Assembly: GCF_036826855.1 (NCBI RefSeq)
Contig: NZ_CP104578.1
Location: 310,001-374,000 of the forward strand
Direction: 5' to 3'
Length of the DNA: 64,000 nt
From: Streptomyces sp. SJL17-4
GTDB lineage: Bacteria; Actinomycetota; Actinomycetes; Streptomycetales; Streptomycetaceae
Shown: piece after piece, positions 30,401 through 38,431 of the stretch
Layout: the number at the start of each line of letters is the position of its first letter
Position numbering within the stretch: position 1 is the stretch's first letter
The notes under the pieces: model-generated
Database searches by the model: none
Told to the model about the DNA's origin: nothing
The model's input: only the letters and a program-made list of their open reading frames with translations
Made by a program: the position numbers and the translations under genes

Positions 30401-30467
30401 GCAGGCGGGCCACCCCGAGGCGGCCCACATCCTGGACGCCCTCTGCCAGGACCTCCGCTCCCGCTGA
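27441..30467 (+). CDS. Large TPR protein coupled to Hsp90-like gene
   Basis: A 1008-residue soluble protein composed largely of helix-turn-helix repeats. Typical TPR spacing is seen from about 640 to 990 (for example LGPTYLLLGHAATHLDDVNGAVRHL and ARLQLADVLARSGRQADAV). The N-terminal ~300 residues are also helical. No enzymatic domain was recognised. Its ATG follows the stop of the chaperone gene with no gap, which makes a joint role likely, perhaps as client adaptor. It ends 14 bp before a perfect 18-bp hairpin. Confidence 0.8.
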   Translation: MLDTPEAVLEALRENHERPHGLARTVTAEELVETAEVFEKPDVLVTALLELMTAYEFTGEHRKSPVAFARILKLWDASSEAFSPYEAHQVFWRFKWVTTSLLQVPEVPLASIGGWIDQMRSRYEAADHAVQPVAAMRYHLAHHTGTGLADAYDLWATRPRTELSDCEACETRHHAWHHLVSGDDAAALALWQPVLDGEQRCSEEPQMSQARALLPLLRAGRTDEARSHHLTGYRKVRGTTGMQAEVGYHLEFCAHSRNEGRGLEILAENRSLFEAKGAPLDHLYFLTGTEVLIARLVEAGHDDTAVAGPPGRAWTAAELLTHVRGEAEALAAAFDSRNGTTSVGDGRRARLALAPLLDEPLPLGLRATAARTVSAGATPATPAPARIGIPDDFATLVREARRMARDGHPGDSRLWACVAERLADATEPYDDTLGPEGLLAAELAEHRAEQLWFKDRHTSGAAELDTAVRHFEGLDMPWHALAARARSRAWTAAPGSRDGEMAAPDRASIRTALDDMLREADKLLIATPFDGEPLGDGEAAFGTDLRAERILAYLSLRYSVTFAAHLELHAALARAEEDEKDQEGSEGTDDVDTLTERFERSVDTLCSEASRLGYPHQAANARQFRADLLARRGDLTEAEQELRAALQEIESADRPWRLPRPSIHLAQLLLAQDRPQEATDLLHSAIADAVAHDDPTLPLGPTYLLLGHAATHLDDVNGAVRHLSEAAARFDRTDDPGSAIEARLQLADVLARSGRQADAVAVLESALADVPPTVDERMLAQGRLTLGRGLRDLEEYLPAAEELLRLADTVAGWSAKDRGGVLTLVAAEAATTLALAERWEAADTAYERALAAHAEAPNPPLITLMMREFARLTLQTRDSEGTDTALEYLARADAVLAALPSGEEDFAVWYERGENHYRRARVLAEAGRFDEALPEAESAIAAHDEGGERGEIPRAEAVRIAALIEGDGLDRAAAAISRLTAASARSRQAGHPEAAHILDALCQDLRSR

Positions 30468-30480
30468 CGGGCGGCAGGAC

Positions 30481-30533
30481 GACGACGGGGTCAGTGCACC
30501 GGCCACAGAGGCCGCTGCACTGACCCCGTCGTC
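30481..30533. terminator. Strong hairpin after Hsp90/TPR operon
   Basis: Perfect 18-bp arms (30481-30498 and 30516-30533) with a 17-base loop; left arm begins GACGACGGGGTCAGTG. Confidence 0.85.
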
Positions 30534-30770
30534 GTGATCCGGAAGGGCGTCAAGTGACTCCTTGCCCGGGGACGACTCCTACAGCGGTTCGAAGACCTTC
30601 GGCGTGAACCAAGTGGCCTGCTTGCCCGCATCACCAGGCAGGCGCCGTCCCCCCTCTACGAACAAGGCCGGCGCCGCATCCCGAACCTCGCCGGACATCA
30701 CCGTCGACGGCAGCGGCCTCGTGGCGACAGGGCCGGAAGATCGCGGTGGTCCCGGGTGTTGCCTCCAGGT

Positions 30771-31136
30771 ATGAAGATCAGCGAAGCCTCCAGAGTCAGC
30801 GGTGTGAGTGCGAGATCGTTGCGGCACTACGAGGACGAGGGCCTGATCGTCCCTGGCCGTTTCAGCAATGGGTTCCGTGACTACTGCCAGTCCACGATCG
30901 ACCGGGTGCTCGTCATCCGCACCCTGCTGGAGTCCGGGCTGCCCGTGCGGCTGATCAGGGAACTCCTGCCCCGTCTCACCGACGGTTCCGATGCCGGCAC
31001 CGACGCGGTGTGCTCGGAGTTCCTGCACGAAGTGCAGAGTCATCGTGATCGGCTCGCTGCTCGCATCGCCGTTCTCAGCGATCAGCAGGCGGCACTCGAC
31101 GCCTACCTGCGCGAGGCCCGCCGTACTGATCTCTGA
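30771..31136 (+). CDS. MerR-family transcriptional regulator
   Basis: A 121-residue protein with an N-terminal winged helix (MKISEASRVSGVSARSLRHYEDEGLI), a second DNA-binding segment (NGFRDYCQSTIDRVLVIRTL) and a C-terminal dimerisation coil. There are no conserved effector cysteines, so it is not a metal sensor of the ZntR/CueR type. It lies 46 bp upstream of an oxidoreductase whose promoter has MerR-type long spacing, so that gene is its probable target. ATG 30771 has no strong ribosome site; an in-frame TTG 15 bases upstream is a less likely start. Confidence 0.85.
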   Translation: MKISEASRVSGVSARSLRHYEDEGLIVPGRFSNGFRDYCQSTIDRVLVIRTLLESGLPVRLIRELLPRLTDGSDAGTDAVCSEFLHEVQSHRDRLAARIAVLSDQQAALDAYLREARRTDL

Positions 31137-31143
31137 CCGGCAC

Positions 31144-31176
31144 TTGACCTTGACGCAAGTGTCAGGCTCCTACGTT
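31144..31176 (+). promoter_or_regulatory. MerR-type promoter with long spacer, leaderless gene
   Basis: TTGACC (31144-31149) is followed at 20-21 bp by CTACGTT (31170-31176). The spacer contains the dyad TTGACGCAAGTGTCAGG. The ATG at 31183 is only 6 bases after the -10 and has no ribosome site, which implies a leaderless transcript. Confidence 0.65.
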
Positions 31177-31182
31177 CGGTGC

Positions 31183-32199
31183 ATGGAGACCAACGAGCAG
31201 CAGCACACTGCCGAGCAGACGATGCGAGCACTGATCCAGCGGTCGCATCGAGGACCGGAGGACCTGGTCCTCATGACCGATCAGCGCCGCCCCACCGCGG
31301 GGCGGGGCGAGTACCTGATCCGCGTGGGCGCCGCCGGGGTCAACTTCGCTGACGTCATGCAGACCCGTGGCACGTACGGAGGGGGCCCGCAGGCCCCGTA
31401 TGCGGCGGGCTTCGAGGCCGCCGGCGAGATCGTGGGCGTCGGCCCGGGTGTCGGGAGTCCGCTGCCGCTCGGCACCCACGTCGTCGGAGTCGGCCCCGGC
31501 GCCTTCGCGCAGTACATGACGATGTCGGCCGCGGGGGTACTCCCCGTGCCGTCCGGCTGGAGCGACGCCGCCGCTCTCGGACTGGTGTTGAACTGGGCCA
31601 CCGCCTTGGCGGCACTGAAACCCCTGGGCGAGATCAAGGCGGGTGAGGTGGTCCTCGTCCATGCCGCGGCCGGAGGTGTGGGGCAGGCCGCCGTTCGCCT
31701 CGCCCGCCACTACGGTGCGCGTGTGATCGCCACGGCGTCACCGGCGAAGCACGACACCGTCGAAGCCCTCGGCGCCGACGAGGTCCTGGACAGTCGACGC
31801 CCTGATCTGGCCGAGGAGATCACCCGCCTGACCGGCGGCGTCGATCTGGTCCTGGAATCAGTGGGGCAGGCCACGTTCAGGACCAGCCTGTCGGTCACCA
31901 AACCCTTCACCGGACGCATCGTCGTGTTCGGCGCCGCGTCCGGCGATGCCACCCTGACGACGCACGACCTGGTCTTCACCCACCAGGTTCAGGTCAAGGG
32001 ACTGCACATCGGTGCGCTGGCGGGCGCGGCCCCGTCTGTCCACCAGTCGTTGCTCGTCGAGATCGAGGCGCTCATCGCCCGCGGCGTGTATCCGCCGGGT
32101 ATCCCCCGGGTCCACCCCCTGGCGGAGGGAGCGATGGTGCTGCAGCAGCTCGAAGCGGGCCATACCCGGGGCAAGCTCGCTCTCGACCCCTGGGGTTAG
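31183..32199 (+). CDS. Quinone oxidoreductase-type NADPH reductase (MDR family)
   Basis: A 338-residue zinc-free medium-chain reductase. The GroES-like N-domain carries GRGEYLIRVGAAGVNFADVM, and the Rossmann motif is VHAAAGGVGQAAVRLAR. The segment GADEVLDSR and the terminal LEAGHTRGKLAL match NADPH:quinone reductases. Likely role is reduction of quinones or reactive enals under electrophile or redox stress, controlled by the upstream MerR regulator. The start at 31183 fits a leaderless mRNA. Confidence 0.88.
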   Translation: METNEQQHTAEQTMRALIQRSHRGPEDLVLMTDQRRPTAGRGEYLIRVGAAGVNFADVMQTRGTYGGGPQAPYAAGFEAAGEIVGVGPGVGSPLPLGTHVVGVGPGAFAQYMTMSAAGVLPVPSGWSDAAALGLVLNWATALAALKPLGEIKAGEVVLVHAAAGGVGQAAVRLARHYGARVIATASPAKHDTVEALGADEVLDSRRPDLAEEITRLTGGVDLVLESVGQATFRTSLSVTKPFTGRIVVFGAASGDATLTTHDLVFTHQVQVKGLHIGALAGAAPSVHQSLLVEIEALIARGVYPPGIPRVHPLAEGAMVLQQLEAGHTRGKLALDPWG

Positions 32200-32243
32200 G
32201 CACGCCCGCGCGCGCGGGTCATGCTCCCGTGCGGATCGGTTGC

Positions 32244-32350
32244 TCAGCTGAGGACGAGCGTGGTTGCCAGGGCCGGGCCGAGGGCTCCGCCCATGAGGTG
32301 GGCGAGTTGGAACAGGCCGGTGGCGGTGGGACGCGGCGCGGCACACAGGG
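32244..32350 (-). pseudogene. C-terminal tail of an MFS transporter (remnant)
   Basis: Read leftward, a frame ends ...TATGLFQLAHLMGGALGPALATTLVLS-stop, which looks like the last helix of drug-efflux MFS proteins. Everything upstream is unrecognisable. The identification rests on about 25 residues. Confidence 0.35.
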
Positions 32351-32589
32351 CTTCGTCAGGCACTGCTGACGTGCTGTCAGCCCGCCGACTCCTCACCTGC
32401 CGCCGATTCCCACGCCCCGAGGGTCCGCTAACGCGGGGGCGCCGAATCGTCGGCCGGTGCCGTGCGGACGTTAGGGGTGCGTTGGCGTCGTCTGGAAGGG
32501 TCGTGGGTTCGCCGGCCGTAGTCGCCTGTCGCCCGCCGCCGGCGCCCATCCGCCCAGCACGCCGGGCACGCAGCCCGTGAGGGGATCCG

Positions 32590-35031
32590 ATGCACGCCGC
32601 CAACGAACAAGCCCACACGTCAGACGGTTCCTCCGCCAAGGCGGTGCCCTCGACCAGGTCCCCCGCGGGCCTCCTGGCCCTGCAGTCGAGCGCGGGGAAC
32701 GCTGCCGTGGTGCAGATGCTCCGCGAGGCCGGACATCCCTGGGCACAGCCGGAGCAGCATCAGCACGATGCCGGCTGCGGGCATCAGCAGGCCGAGCAAC
32801 CCACCGTTCAGCGCTCCGCCGTCCATGACGTGCTGCGCACCAGCGGTAGGCCTCTGGACGACGAGACGCGGACCGACATGGAGACCCGGCTCGGCGCCGA
32901 CTTCTCGGACGTCCGCGTGCACGACGACACTGCCGCTCGGGCCTCCGCTGCCCAGGTCGGTGCCCGCGCCTACACCTCCGGCAACCATGTCGTGCTCGGA
33001 GTGGGTGGAGCGGACCAGCACACCCTCGCCCATGAACTGACGCATGTGATCCAGCAGCGTCAGGGCCCTGTGGCGGGGACCGACAACGGCGCGGGACTAC
33101 GGGTCTCCGACCCGTCGGACCGGTTCGAACGTGAGGCCGAGAGCAATGCCACGCGCGCCATGCGGGGGCCTTCCGCCCAGGCGGTCGCCGCTCCGGGTGC
33201 GACGGCCCGGCCTGCCAGTGCGACGACAGGGCCGGTCGCGCTGCAGCGGATGGACATGGATCTGGACGGACATTCGACCACGGGGGGCTTCGCACCGCCC
33301 CCTCTTCTTCGCCAACGCACCCTGGACCTTTCCCGTTACGAACCGTCCAGTGATTTTCGTGCGCACGTCCAGGCTTTCAGTAACGCCCAGGACCCTGTGC
33401 GTTACGGAGACGTCTGGGTCGGGGATATCGTGATCAGCGACAGGGACCGTCCGCCGACCCAGTACGGTGACGACGGACAGAACAACCACACCACAGCCTG
33501 GACCCTGCTGCGGGCAACGCTGACCTCTCATGCGAACAAGGCTGCCGAACACCTGCTCACGTACATCTACAATGAAGTGCAGGAGCTGGACAGCACAAGT
33601 GACGCACTGTTCGTCCAGAGAACCAGGCACATGATCCCGCAATTCCGTGCAAAGATCGCGATGACGCAGGGTCTGCTGACGGACATGCGGAACCACGCCG
33701 TTCCCGTGCAGGAATGGCAGCATGGTCTGGCGCGGCTCATCAGGCTTTATATGGAGGCCTATCAGCTCAGCCCCGCGGCCTCCTTCGGCGGGAGGTCCGG
33801 TGGTGACGCCGAAGGGCACCGGATGGCCTTGCTCCGCAGGGAGGAATCCCGCACGGGGAACGACCGTATGGAGCCCCGGCTCATCATGGACACTATTCTT
33901 CGCGGTCTGTACGAACAGCCATCGGACAGTGGCCAGCGCGCGGTTGCGGAGCCGCACTTCTGGAAGACGGTTGCCACGGGATTCCCCAACGTCACAGAAT
34001 ACCTGGCACCCCACTACCAGCAGCTCCACGACGCCCGCACCGCTGTACTGGGGCGAGCCGCACAGCCGACCCTCCAGGAATACCTCAGGAATCCCAACGA
34101 CGAGCTGCTCAGCCCTCTCGACTTCGGTGTGCTGGACAGCGGGTTCGTGGCCGATGTCGAGGTGGATTCGCATGCGTACACCGGAGAGTTGTGGACCTCT
34201 GCCGTCGAACTGAGCCGGCGTGAGCGCCCGCCGACCCAGTTCCGCCCGCTTCAGCGTTCGCACACCATCGCATGGAAAGCGATCTACGAGGCCGCCATCA
34301 ACGCGACACAGGAGAAGCCGATCGGGCACGTCGTCGGCTGGGCGCAGCGCTCTCTTCAATTCAGCCGGCAGTCCGGGCCGCCTGCCGATGACGAAGGCCG
34401 CACGAGCTGGGAAACGCTCAGGGACGGCCTCCACGAAAAAATCACCCGTTGCATCACCCTCCTCGCGTCAGGAGGGGAGAACCGCCCGAACTTCTGGGAG
34501 GCCATGCTCAGCATGCTGATCAGAGGATGCCTCACCCTGGAGAACGCGAGCCGACTGGCCACCGGCGGTGGACCCGCCGATGAGAACGGCGAAGCCCGGG
34601 GGCACGGAGAGGCCGGCATTCACCAGCGTTTGCTGTACGGCGGCCTGTCGGGCGCGGCCGCCACGGCAGAAGCCCTCGGGCTTCTGGACACCGGCGCACT
34701 TCGTACGCAGTCCATCCGCGCCCTGATGGATCGAGAGCGGCAAGCCATGGCGGCCTCGGGGCAGCGACCCATGCGGGTATCGCGCCACCGCCCGGCCACG
34801 ATAGGTGTGTTGGAGCGCAGCAGGTCGCTCAATGAAGAGATCGAGGGGCCTCGCATCACCCAGGTTCTGGAACACTGGGCCGACACCTCCCAAGAGGCGT
34901 ACCCGCATGTGCAATTCGACGCCCGCGCCATCATGCTGGAACAAGCCCGCCAACTGCTCCGTACGGATGTGGACGGCAGCAGGGGGGTCCCGCTCAGCGA
35001 CCGGGAGAGGAACCTGTTCGACATCGTCTGA
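32590..35031 (+). CDS. DUF4157 (eCIS-core) protein with HExxH site and repeated C-terminal module
   Basis: An 813-residue protein. DUF4157 spans about 70-165 with LGADFSDVRVHDD, ARAYTSGNHVVLG and the zinc-protease-like HELTHVIQQ (His148, Glu149, His152). DUF4157 occurs in proteins linked to extracellular contractile injection systems and polymorphic toxins, where the C-terminus is often the effector. Here ~550 C-terminal residues are unfamiliar, but a module occurs twice: RDRPPTQ..HTTAW near 292-305 and RERPPTQ..HTIAW near 545-560, each before helical sequence. No signal peptide and no injection-system genes are nearby. Codons after about 33.3 kb are less GC-rich than those of neighbours, suggesting recent acquisition. 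ATG follows GAGGGG. Confidence 0.8.
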   Translation: MHAANEQAHTSDGSSAKAVPSTRSPAGLLALQSSAGNAAVVQMLREAGHPWAQPEQHQHDAGCGHQQAEQPTVQRSAVHDVLRTSGRPLDDETRTDMETRLGADFSDVRVHDDTAARASAAQVGARAYTSGNHVVLGVGGADQHTLAHELTHVIQQRQGPVAGTDNGAGLRVSDPSDRFEREAESNATRAMRGPSAQAVAAPGATARPASATTGPVALQRMDMDLDGHSTTGGFAPPPLLRQRTLDLSRYEPSSDFRAHVQAFSNAQDPVRYGDVWVGDIVISDRDRPPTQYGDDGQNNHTTAWTLLRATLTSHANKAAEHLLTYIYNEVQELDSTSDALFVQRTRHMIPQFRAKIAMTQGLLTDMRNHAVPVQEWQHGLARLIRLYMEAYQLSPAASFGGRSGGDAEGHRMALLRREESRTGNDRMEPRLIMDTILRGLYEQPSDSGQRAVAEPHFWKTVATGFPNVTEYLAPHYQQLHDARTAVLGRAAQPTLQEYLRNPNDELLSPLDFGVLDSGFVADVEVDSHAYTGELWTSAVELSRRERPPTQFRPLQRSHTIAWKAIYEAAINATQEKPIGHVVGWAQRSLQFSRQSGPPADDEGRTSWETLRDGLHEKITRCITLLASGGENRPNFWEAMLSMLIRGCLTLENASRLATGGGPADENGEARGHGEAGIHQRLLYGGLSGAAATAEALGLLDTGALRTQSIRALMDRERQAMAASGQRPMRVSRHRPATIGVLERSRSLNEEIEGPRITQVLEHWADTSQEAYPHVQFDARAIMLEQARQLLRTDVDGSRGVPLSDRERNLFDIV

Positions 35032-35178
35032 GCGACCTTGAGCATGTGGGACCGTGGCCGACTTCGTCGTAGCGTTTCGTCGTCGGGAGGCCGGAAACGG
35101 TGACGAGAGCCCGTCCGATCGTCATGTCGGGCGGGATTCTCGTCGTTTCGACCGGCCGCCTGCGGTCGTACCGGGGTG

Positions 35179-35546
35179 TCAGGCGGGCGAGTCGCCCTGG
35201 CGCCGACGCCGCCACCAGCGGGGGCGGGTGCGGGGGTGGACGGCACGGCCCAGCCGTCGGCCGACGATCACGTAGCCGAGGAGCGCTCCCGTCGTGTTGA
35301 GGAGGACGTCGTCTTGCTGTGGGTGAGGGGGACGGACGCCGGCGAGGCCTCCAGGGTGAGTCTGGCCAGGACCACGGCGAAGGCCACCATGCCCACGAGG
35401 GCCGCCAGGGCGATGAGCGCCCGCACGAACCGCCCCGGCCCGCGTCGAACCGGGGCCGCCGCCTTCGCTCTCGCGGGCTCGGCGGGCGCCGCCACCGTCC
35501 CGCCGTTCGGCGTGTCTCCAGGGCTGCGGGGCCTCAAGGCCGTCAC
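35179..35546 (-). pseudogene. VanZ-family protein with internal deletion
   Basis: From GTG 35546 the frame gives a normal VanZ start (a basic linker, then a helix with RALIALAALVGMVAFAVVLARLTL and ASPASVPLTHS). It then jumps by frameshift into the VanZ C-terminal segment DDVLLNTTGALLGYVIVGRRL in another frame, ending at 35179. The middle (about 60-70 residues with two to three helices) is gone. It lies just downstream of the sigma-factor gene on the same strand. Confidence 0.75.
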
Positions 35547-35596
35547 CCACGCGCCGCGCCGATTCGGGCGGCGCGGCGCGCGGACGGCCGGCCGGT

Positions 35597-36448
35597 TCAG
35601 GCGGTTTCCAGCAGGCCCGCGCGCAAGCGCTTCACGGTGCGCGAGAGCAGGCGCGAGACGTGCATCTGGGAGCAGCCCAGACGTTCCCCTATCTGGGCCT
35701 GGGTGAGTTCCTCGACGAACCTCAGATGGATGATGCGCCGATCGCGCTCTTCGAGGTCGGCGATGAGCGGGGCCAGGGACTGGAAGTCCTCCACCAGCTC
35801 CATGGCGGGGTCCTCGCTGCCGATGAAGTCGGCGAGGGAGGCGTCGTGGTCCTCGTCGTCACCGCTGAGCACGGCGTCGAGCGACGAGGAGTTGTAGCCG
35901 TTGGAGGCCAGCCGCGCCTCGGTCACCTCTTCCTCCGTGAGGCTCATCAGCTCGGCGAGCTCCTTGACCGTCGGCATCCGGCCGAGGCGCGTGCTGAGCT
36001 CCTCGGTCGCCTTGGCCAGCTCCACCCGGGCCTCCTGCAGCCGGCGGGGTACGTGCACCGCCCACGAGGTGTCCCGGAAGAACCTCTTGATCTCGCCGAC
36101 GATGTAGGGCACGGCGAAGGTGGTGAACTCGACCTCCCGTGAGAGCTCGAAGCGGTCGATCGCCTTGATCAGGCCGATCATGCCGACCTGGACGATGTCC
36201 TCCATCTCGTCGGCGCGGTGACGGAACCGCCCGGCGGCGTAGCGGACCAGGCTCATGTTCATCTCGATGAGGGTGTTGCGCGCGTACTGGTACTCGTGCG
36301 TCCCCTCCTCCAGCACCGCGAGCTCCTGGAAGAAGACCTTCGACAGGGCCCGCGCATCCTTGGGTGCGACCGCCACCGCGTCCGGGATCAGCGGCAGCGT
36401 TCCCGTTCCGGCCTCGGTTTCCGTGGCCGACATCGTTGTGACCGTCAC
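35597..36448 (-). CDS. SigB/SigF-type RNA polymerase sigma factor
   Basis: A 283-residue sigma-70 factor. Region 2 carries RNTLIEMNMSLVRYAAGRFRHRADEMEDIVQVGMIGLIKAIDRFE, region 3 VPRRLQEARVELAK, and region 4 TQAQIGERLGCSQMHVSRLLSRTVKRLRAG. Lack of region 1.1 and the AVPYIVGEIKRFFRD segment place it in the SigB/F/G group of stress and sporulation factors, controlled in Streptomyces by partner switching. An RsbW-like ATPase lies 1.1 kb away and a PP2C phosphatase 14 kb away. GTG 36448 follows AAAGGGG; an ATG five codons later is possible. Confidence 0.93.
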   Translation of the reverse strand: MTVTTMSATETEAGTGTLPLIPDAVAVAPKDARALSKVFFQELAVLEEGTHEYQYARNTLIEMNMSLVRYAAGRFRHRADEMEDIVQVGMIGLIKAIDRFELSREVEFTTFAVPYIVGEIKRFFRDTSWAVHVPRRLQEARVELAKATEELSTRLGRMPTVKELAELMSLTEEEVTEARLASNGYNSSSLDAVLSGDDEDHDASLADFIGSEDPAMELVEDFQSLAPLIADLEERDRRIIHLRFVEELTQAQIGERLGCSQMHVSRLLSRTVKRLRAGLLETA

Positions 36449-36588
36449 ACCATTCCCCTTTCACGTGTATCCCTTGCCGGGATGCGTGGCTGTGTGTCGG
36501 CTCGCCTACCCGGAGCTTCCACATCCACACCGACGAACTCCCTGAGTGGCGCTCAGCAGCCCTCCTCCGAGCCTCCGTCGGGGCTGCC

Positions 36589-37014
36589 TCAACGACCGAG
36601 GAGGGCGAGCAGCGGGCGCCAGTCATGGTGGCGCTCCTCCGTGCCCTGCGGCACCAGAGCGAAGGTGTCCCGCACGAAGCGGGCAAGGGCCTCCTGGTCG
36701 CACCTGATCGTGGCGCAGTGCCCGGCCGGCCCGAGCCGCAGGAGGAGTGTGCCGTCGGGGGCGGGCCGCAGGTGGACGTCTGCCTCGCCGGTGGGCTTCA
36801 GCGATCCGGTGAGGACCATCTCACGGTCGAGGCGCCACACCACAGGATCCTCGCCCATGACGTGGAAGGCGATGCTCAAGGCGTGCGGATCGCGGGAGTT
36901 GTAGCTGACGGCGGTGTCGATCCGGGCCACCACGTCCGGGGCGAGCAGCTCCATGACCATGGGCTGCGTGACGACGCGCGGTGAGGGGAGCGGGGCGACT
37001 GGGGGCTGGGTCAT
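36589..37014 (-). CDS. SsgA-like protein (SALP), sporulation-specific cell division regulator
   Basis: A 141-residue soluble protein. It shows SALP features: AVSYNSRDPHALSIAFH, a PVVWRLDREMVLTGS strand pair and GEADVHLRP, then LLLRLGPAGHCATI. SALPs occur only in morphologically complex actinomycetes and guide septum placement or spore maturation. ATG 37014 follows GGAGGA, so it is preferred to the in-frame start seven codons upstream. It lies between the sigma factor and the anti-sigma-type ATPase, all on the minus strand. Confidence 0.88.
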   Translation of the reverse strand: MTQPPVAPLPSPRVVTQPMVMELLAPDVVARIDTAVSYNSRDPHALSIAFHVMGEDPVVWRLDREMVLTGSLKPTGEADVHLRPAPDGTLLLRLGPAGHCATIRCDQEALARFVRDTFALVPQGTEERHHDWRPLLALLGR

Positions 37015-37528
37015 GACGTCCTCCGGCTGAGGCAACTGTGGGCGAGGGGTGCGGTGTTCGCCTGACCCGTCGCGTCTCTGCTACACCTCATGCCCGCACG
37101 ATGGATGCGTCGATGGTGTCATGGTTTCGTGAAGACCTGATGGGCCGTCAGCGTTGCTCCGGCTCCCGTGGCACGGTCAGATCGGCCAGGTGCGTCGGAG
37201 GCGTGGCGGAGGAACGCGTTGAGGCGTCCTGTTCGCGGTCAGCCGGATCCTCGAACGCGGTCCTCGACCCGGAAGGATTCCGTCGTGCCGGTCACGATGA
37301 TCCTGGTGTTCGGTGTCGGCGTGGCCGTGGCCGTGGCCGTGGCGTGGTGGAGCATCACTCCCGTCTCCGCCGGTCTGCGGAAGCGGCCCCGGGCTCCGGA
37401 GAAGTCGAACGCGGACAGGACGAGACCGCGTCCGGCCCCCACCACGCCTGTCACGTCCGTGCAGCGACCCGCTCCCCCGCGCTCGCCCAGGCCGGACCCG
37501 GCGGGCCGGTACGGAGCCGGTGCGTGCG
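37015..37528. other. Intergenic region with one doubtful small frame
   Basis: No firm gene. A GTG at 37285 preceded by GGAAGGA starts a frame with a hydrophobic helix (MILVFGVGVAVAVAVAWW), but that frame runs 290 bp antisense through the next gene before stopping, so it is not called. The SsgA-like promoter should lie in 37015-37200. Confidence 0.4.
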
Positions 37529-38014
37529 TCAGTGCGGAATCCGGTCCGCCGGGTCGGCCGCGCCGGCGTACTCCGGCAGGAGCGAGAGACACGCACGGAC
37601 CCTCTTCCCCTCCGGCTCGGGCTCCACCGTCAGGCTCTCGCAGACCGCGACGACGATCTCGACGCCGTGCTGTCCGATGCGACGGGGATCGTGTCCGCGC
37701 GGTACGGGGGCGGCGGCCTCGCGGTCGAAGACCGAGATCTCCAGGGTGTCCGGACGCAGTTCCAGCAGCAGTCGACAGGGGCCGCCCGTGTGCCGGATCG
37801 CGTTGGTCACCAGCTCGCTGACCACCAACTGCGCCAGTTCGACACGCTCGCCCGCCACCGGTTCGGGACGCACGGACGGGGCGGCCGCGAGGAAGTCGGC
37901 CGTGAAGGCGCGGGCGGCGGCGATCGCTCCGCCGTGGGAGGCGTCGCCGTAGACGGCGCTTGCGGAAAGCAGCGGCTCCGGTGTCGCACGCTCCACGGTG
38001 ATCGCGTCCGTCAT
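37529..38014 (-). CDS. RsbW-like ATP-binding protein (anti-sigma factor kinase family)
   Basis: A 161-residue GHKL ATPase. The N box is LAQLVVSELVTNAIRHTGG and the G1/G2 region is SVFDREAAAPVPRGHDP...GIEIV-like (QHGVEIVVAVCES). Proteins of this size and shape in Streptomyces bind SigB/SigF-type factors or act as regulatory ATPases. ATG 38014 follows GAGGGGAG. Being near the sigma gene suggests partnership, but a separate promoter and 1.1-kb distance make that tentative. Confidence 0.85.
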   Translation of the reverse strand: MTDAITVERATPEPLLSASAVYGDASHGGAIAAARAFTADFLAAAPSVRPEPVAGERVELAQLVVSELVTNAIRHTGGPCRLLLELRPDTLEISVFDREAAAPVPRGHDPRRIGQHGVEIVVAVCESLTVEPEPEGKRVRACLSLLPEYAGAADPADRIPH

Positions 38015-38401
38015 GGCGCTGGTACTCCCCTCGTCCCGGTGGGTCGGCGCGGCCGGCCACCTCGTACTCCGCCTTCCCGTCTTCATGGTTCCCACACCGC
38101 CCGCAACGGGGATCACACCCGACGACGGAACGCCAGGGGACGGCGGCAGGGGCGGACCGGGCTCCTCGTGCCGTCCCCCGCCCGGTGTCCCGGCCCCGTG
38201 GCCGCGCCGGTCGAGACAGAGTACGAGGACGGCGCCCCGTGCGCCACGGGGTGTTTCGCGCAGCGCCCGCACGACGGCTCCGGGGCGTCCGCACAGCTCA
38301 GGTGGCCGGCACGGGCCGGAGCACGGGCGCCGGGGCCCGTCCGGTGCCGTGTGCTCTCCGGCGGGTGCCTGCCACGCCCGGCCCACCCGGCACCGCAAGG
38401 C

Positions 38402-38431
38402 GAAAGCCCCCGTGAAGAACCGGGGGCTTCC
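38402..38431. terminator. Hairpin terminator
   Basis: GAAAGCCCCCG (38402-38412) pairs with CGGGGGCTTCC (38421-38431), one mismatch at the base, 8-base loop. Confidence 0.7.

Noticed and set aside
25344..30506. 1720-codon leftward frame over the Hsp90 and TPR genes
   Set aside because: Antisense shadow of two genes with strong homology; its product is low-complexity Gly/Val/Glu/Arg sequence.
35620..35640. CAAGCGCTTCAC string like the LacI-type boxes
   Set aside because: It lies in the codons for K-R-L-R near the end of the sigma factor and has no promoter near it; chance match.
37285..37821. Possible small membrane protein from GTG 37285 with GGAAGGA upstream
   Set aside because: The frame overlaps the conserved RsbW-like gene antisense for 290 bp and becomes Arg/Pro-rich; only the helix looks real, so it may be a truncated relic.
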